Assembly (NCBI GenBank): GCA_001949185.1 | Contig: BDGG01000008.1 | Coordinates: 989,648-1,053,647 of the forward strand | Direction: 5' to 3' | Source: Ramazzottius varieornatus | Lineage: Eukaryota; Tardigrada; Eutardigrada; Parachela; Ramazzottiidae | DNA: 64,000 bases | Made by a program: the position numbers and the translations under genes | Notes under the pieces: generated by a model | Databases searched by the model: none | The model's input: the letters and a program-made list of their open reading frames with translations, nothing else | What the model was told of the DNA's origin: nothing | In this document: in pieces, positions 63,856 through 64,000 of the stretch | How positions within the stretch are numbered: position 1 is the first letter of the stretch | How the letters are laid out: each line of letters begins with the position of its first letter

Positions 63856-64000
63856 GGTTCACCCCGATTTCCCGTAAGTGTACGGCTATGATCCCATCTT
63901 CATCGCAGAGATCGATACACATGCATGATGAAAACCGCAAGACTGCGCTTCCGATATACAGTAATAAGTAATAACACAATGTTATCTCCAGGCCGATTTT

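Overview
The window is animal nuclear DNA. Coding regions are broken by many short GT-AG introns, mostly about 55-130 bp, and the recognisable genes are metazoan: a SHOX-type paired-class homeobox gene, calmodulin, a plasma-membrane Ca2+ ATPase, Nup188, Mad1, a DC-STAMP-domain fertility protein and an astacin-family protein. I cannot name the species. The compact introns and gene set suggest a small-genome protostome invertebrate, but that is inference. There is one 50-base N gap at 4411-4460.

Layout, left to right. The 5' part of a GH63/MGH1-type glycosidase (-) runs off the left edge at 1-781. A Pro/Ser/Thr-rich nuclear-looking protein (+, 1620-~4003) runs toward the gap, which is flanked by perfect 82-bp inverted arms. 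A Shox gene (-, 4699-6048) has a 5S rRNA gene and a fold-back repeat in its single visible intron. Nup188 (-, 6896-16660, 18 exons, 1746 codons) holds an F-box gene on the other strand inside its intron 16. A PHD-finger gene (+, 17170-19449) is divergent from Nup188. Then come a PMCA (+, 20723-25536), a secreted astacin-like protein that has lost its zinc ligands (+, 25916-28483), and a convergent GH31 alpha-glucosidase with trefoil domain (-, 28834-33620). Calmodulin (-, 35052-36172) is followed by a gene-poor 6.9 kb stretch, a DCST/SPE-42-like membrane protein (+, 43062-48173), a rhodopsin-class GPCR (-, 48656-52586), another gene-poor 5.9 kb stretch, Mad1 (+, 58498-61981), a decayed reverse-transcriptase fragment, and a small single-span membrane protein (+, 63580-63855).

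Exon structures were built by hand from splice motifs and protein similarity. For most genes the phases close exactly: the coding sums are multiples of three, with final lengths of 1746 aa (Nup188), 1099 aa (PMCA), 1017 aa (GH31), 816 aa (Mad1), 570 aa (PHD), 558 aa (astacin-like), 489 aa (GPCR) and 149 aa (calmodulin).

The most striking non-genic signal is a dispersed, nearly palindromic element of about 110-120 bp. Its core arms read AAGTGGCGCACG / CGTGCGCCACTT around a short CCAATAACA-like loop. About 24 copies occur, roughly one per 2.7 kb, and about 21 lie inside introns. Introns carrying a copy are typically 150-250 bp against 55-110 bp for most others, so the element accounts for much of the intron-length variation here. 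A second TA-flanked terminal-inverted-repeat element and a third fold-back family are each seen once.
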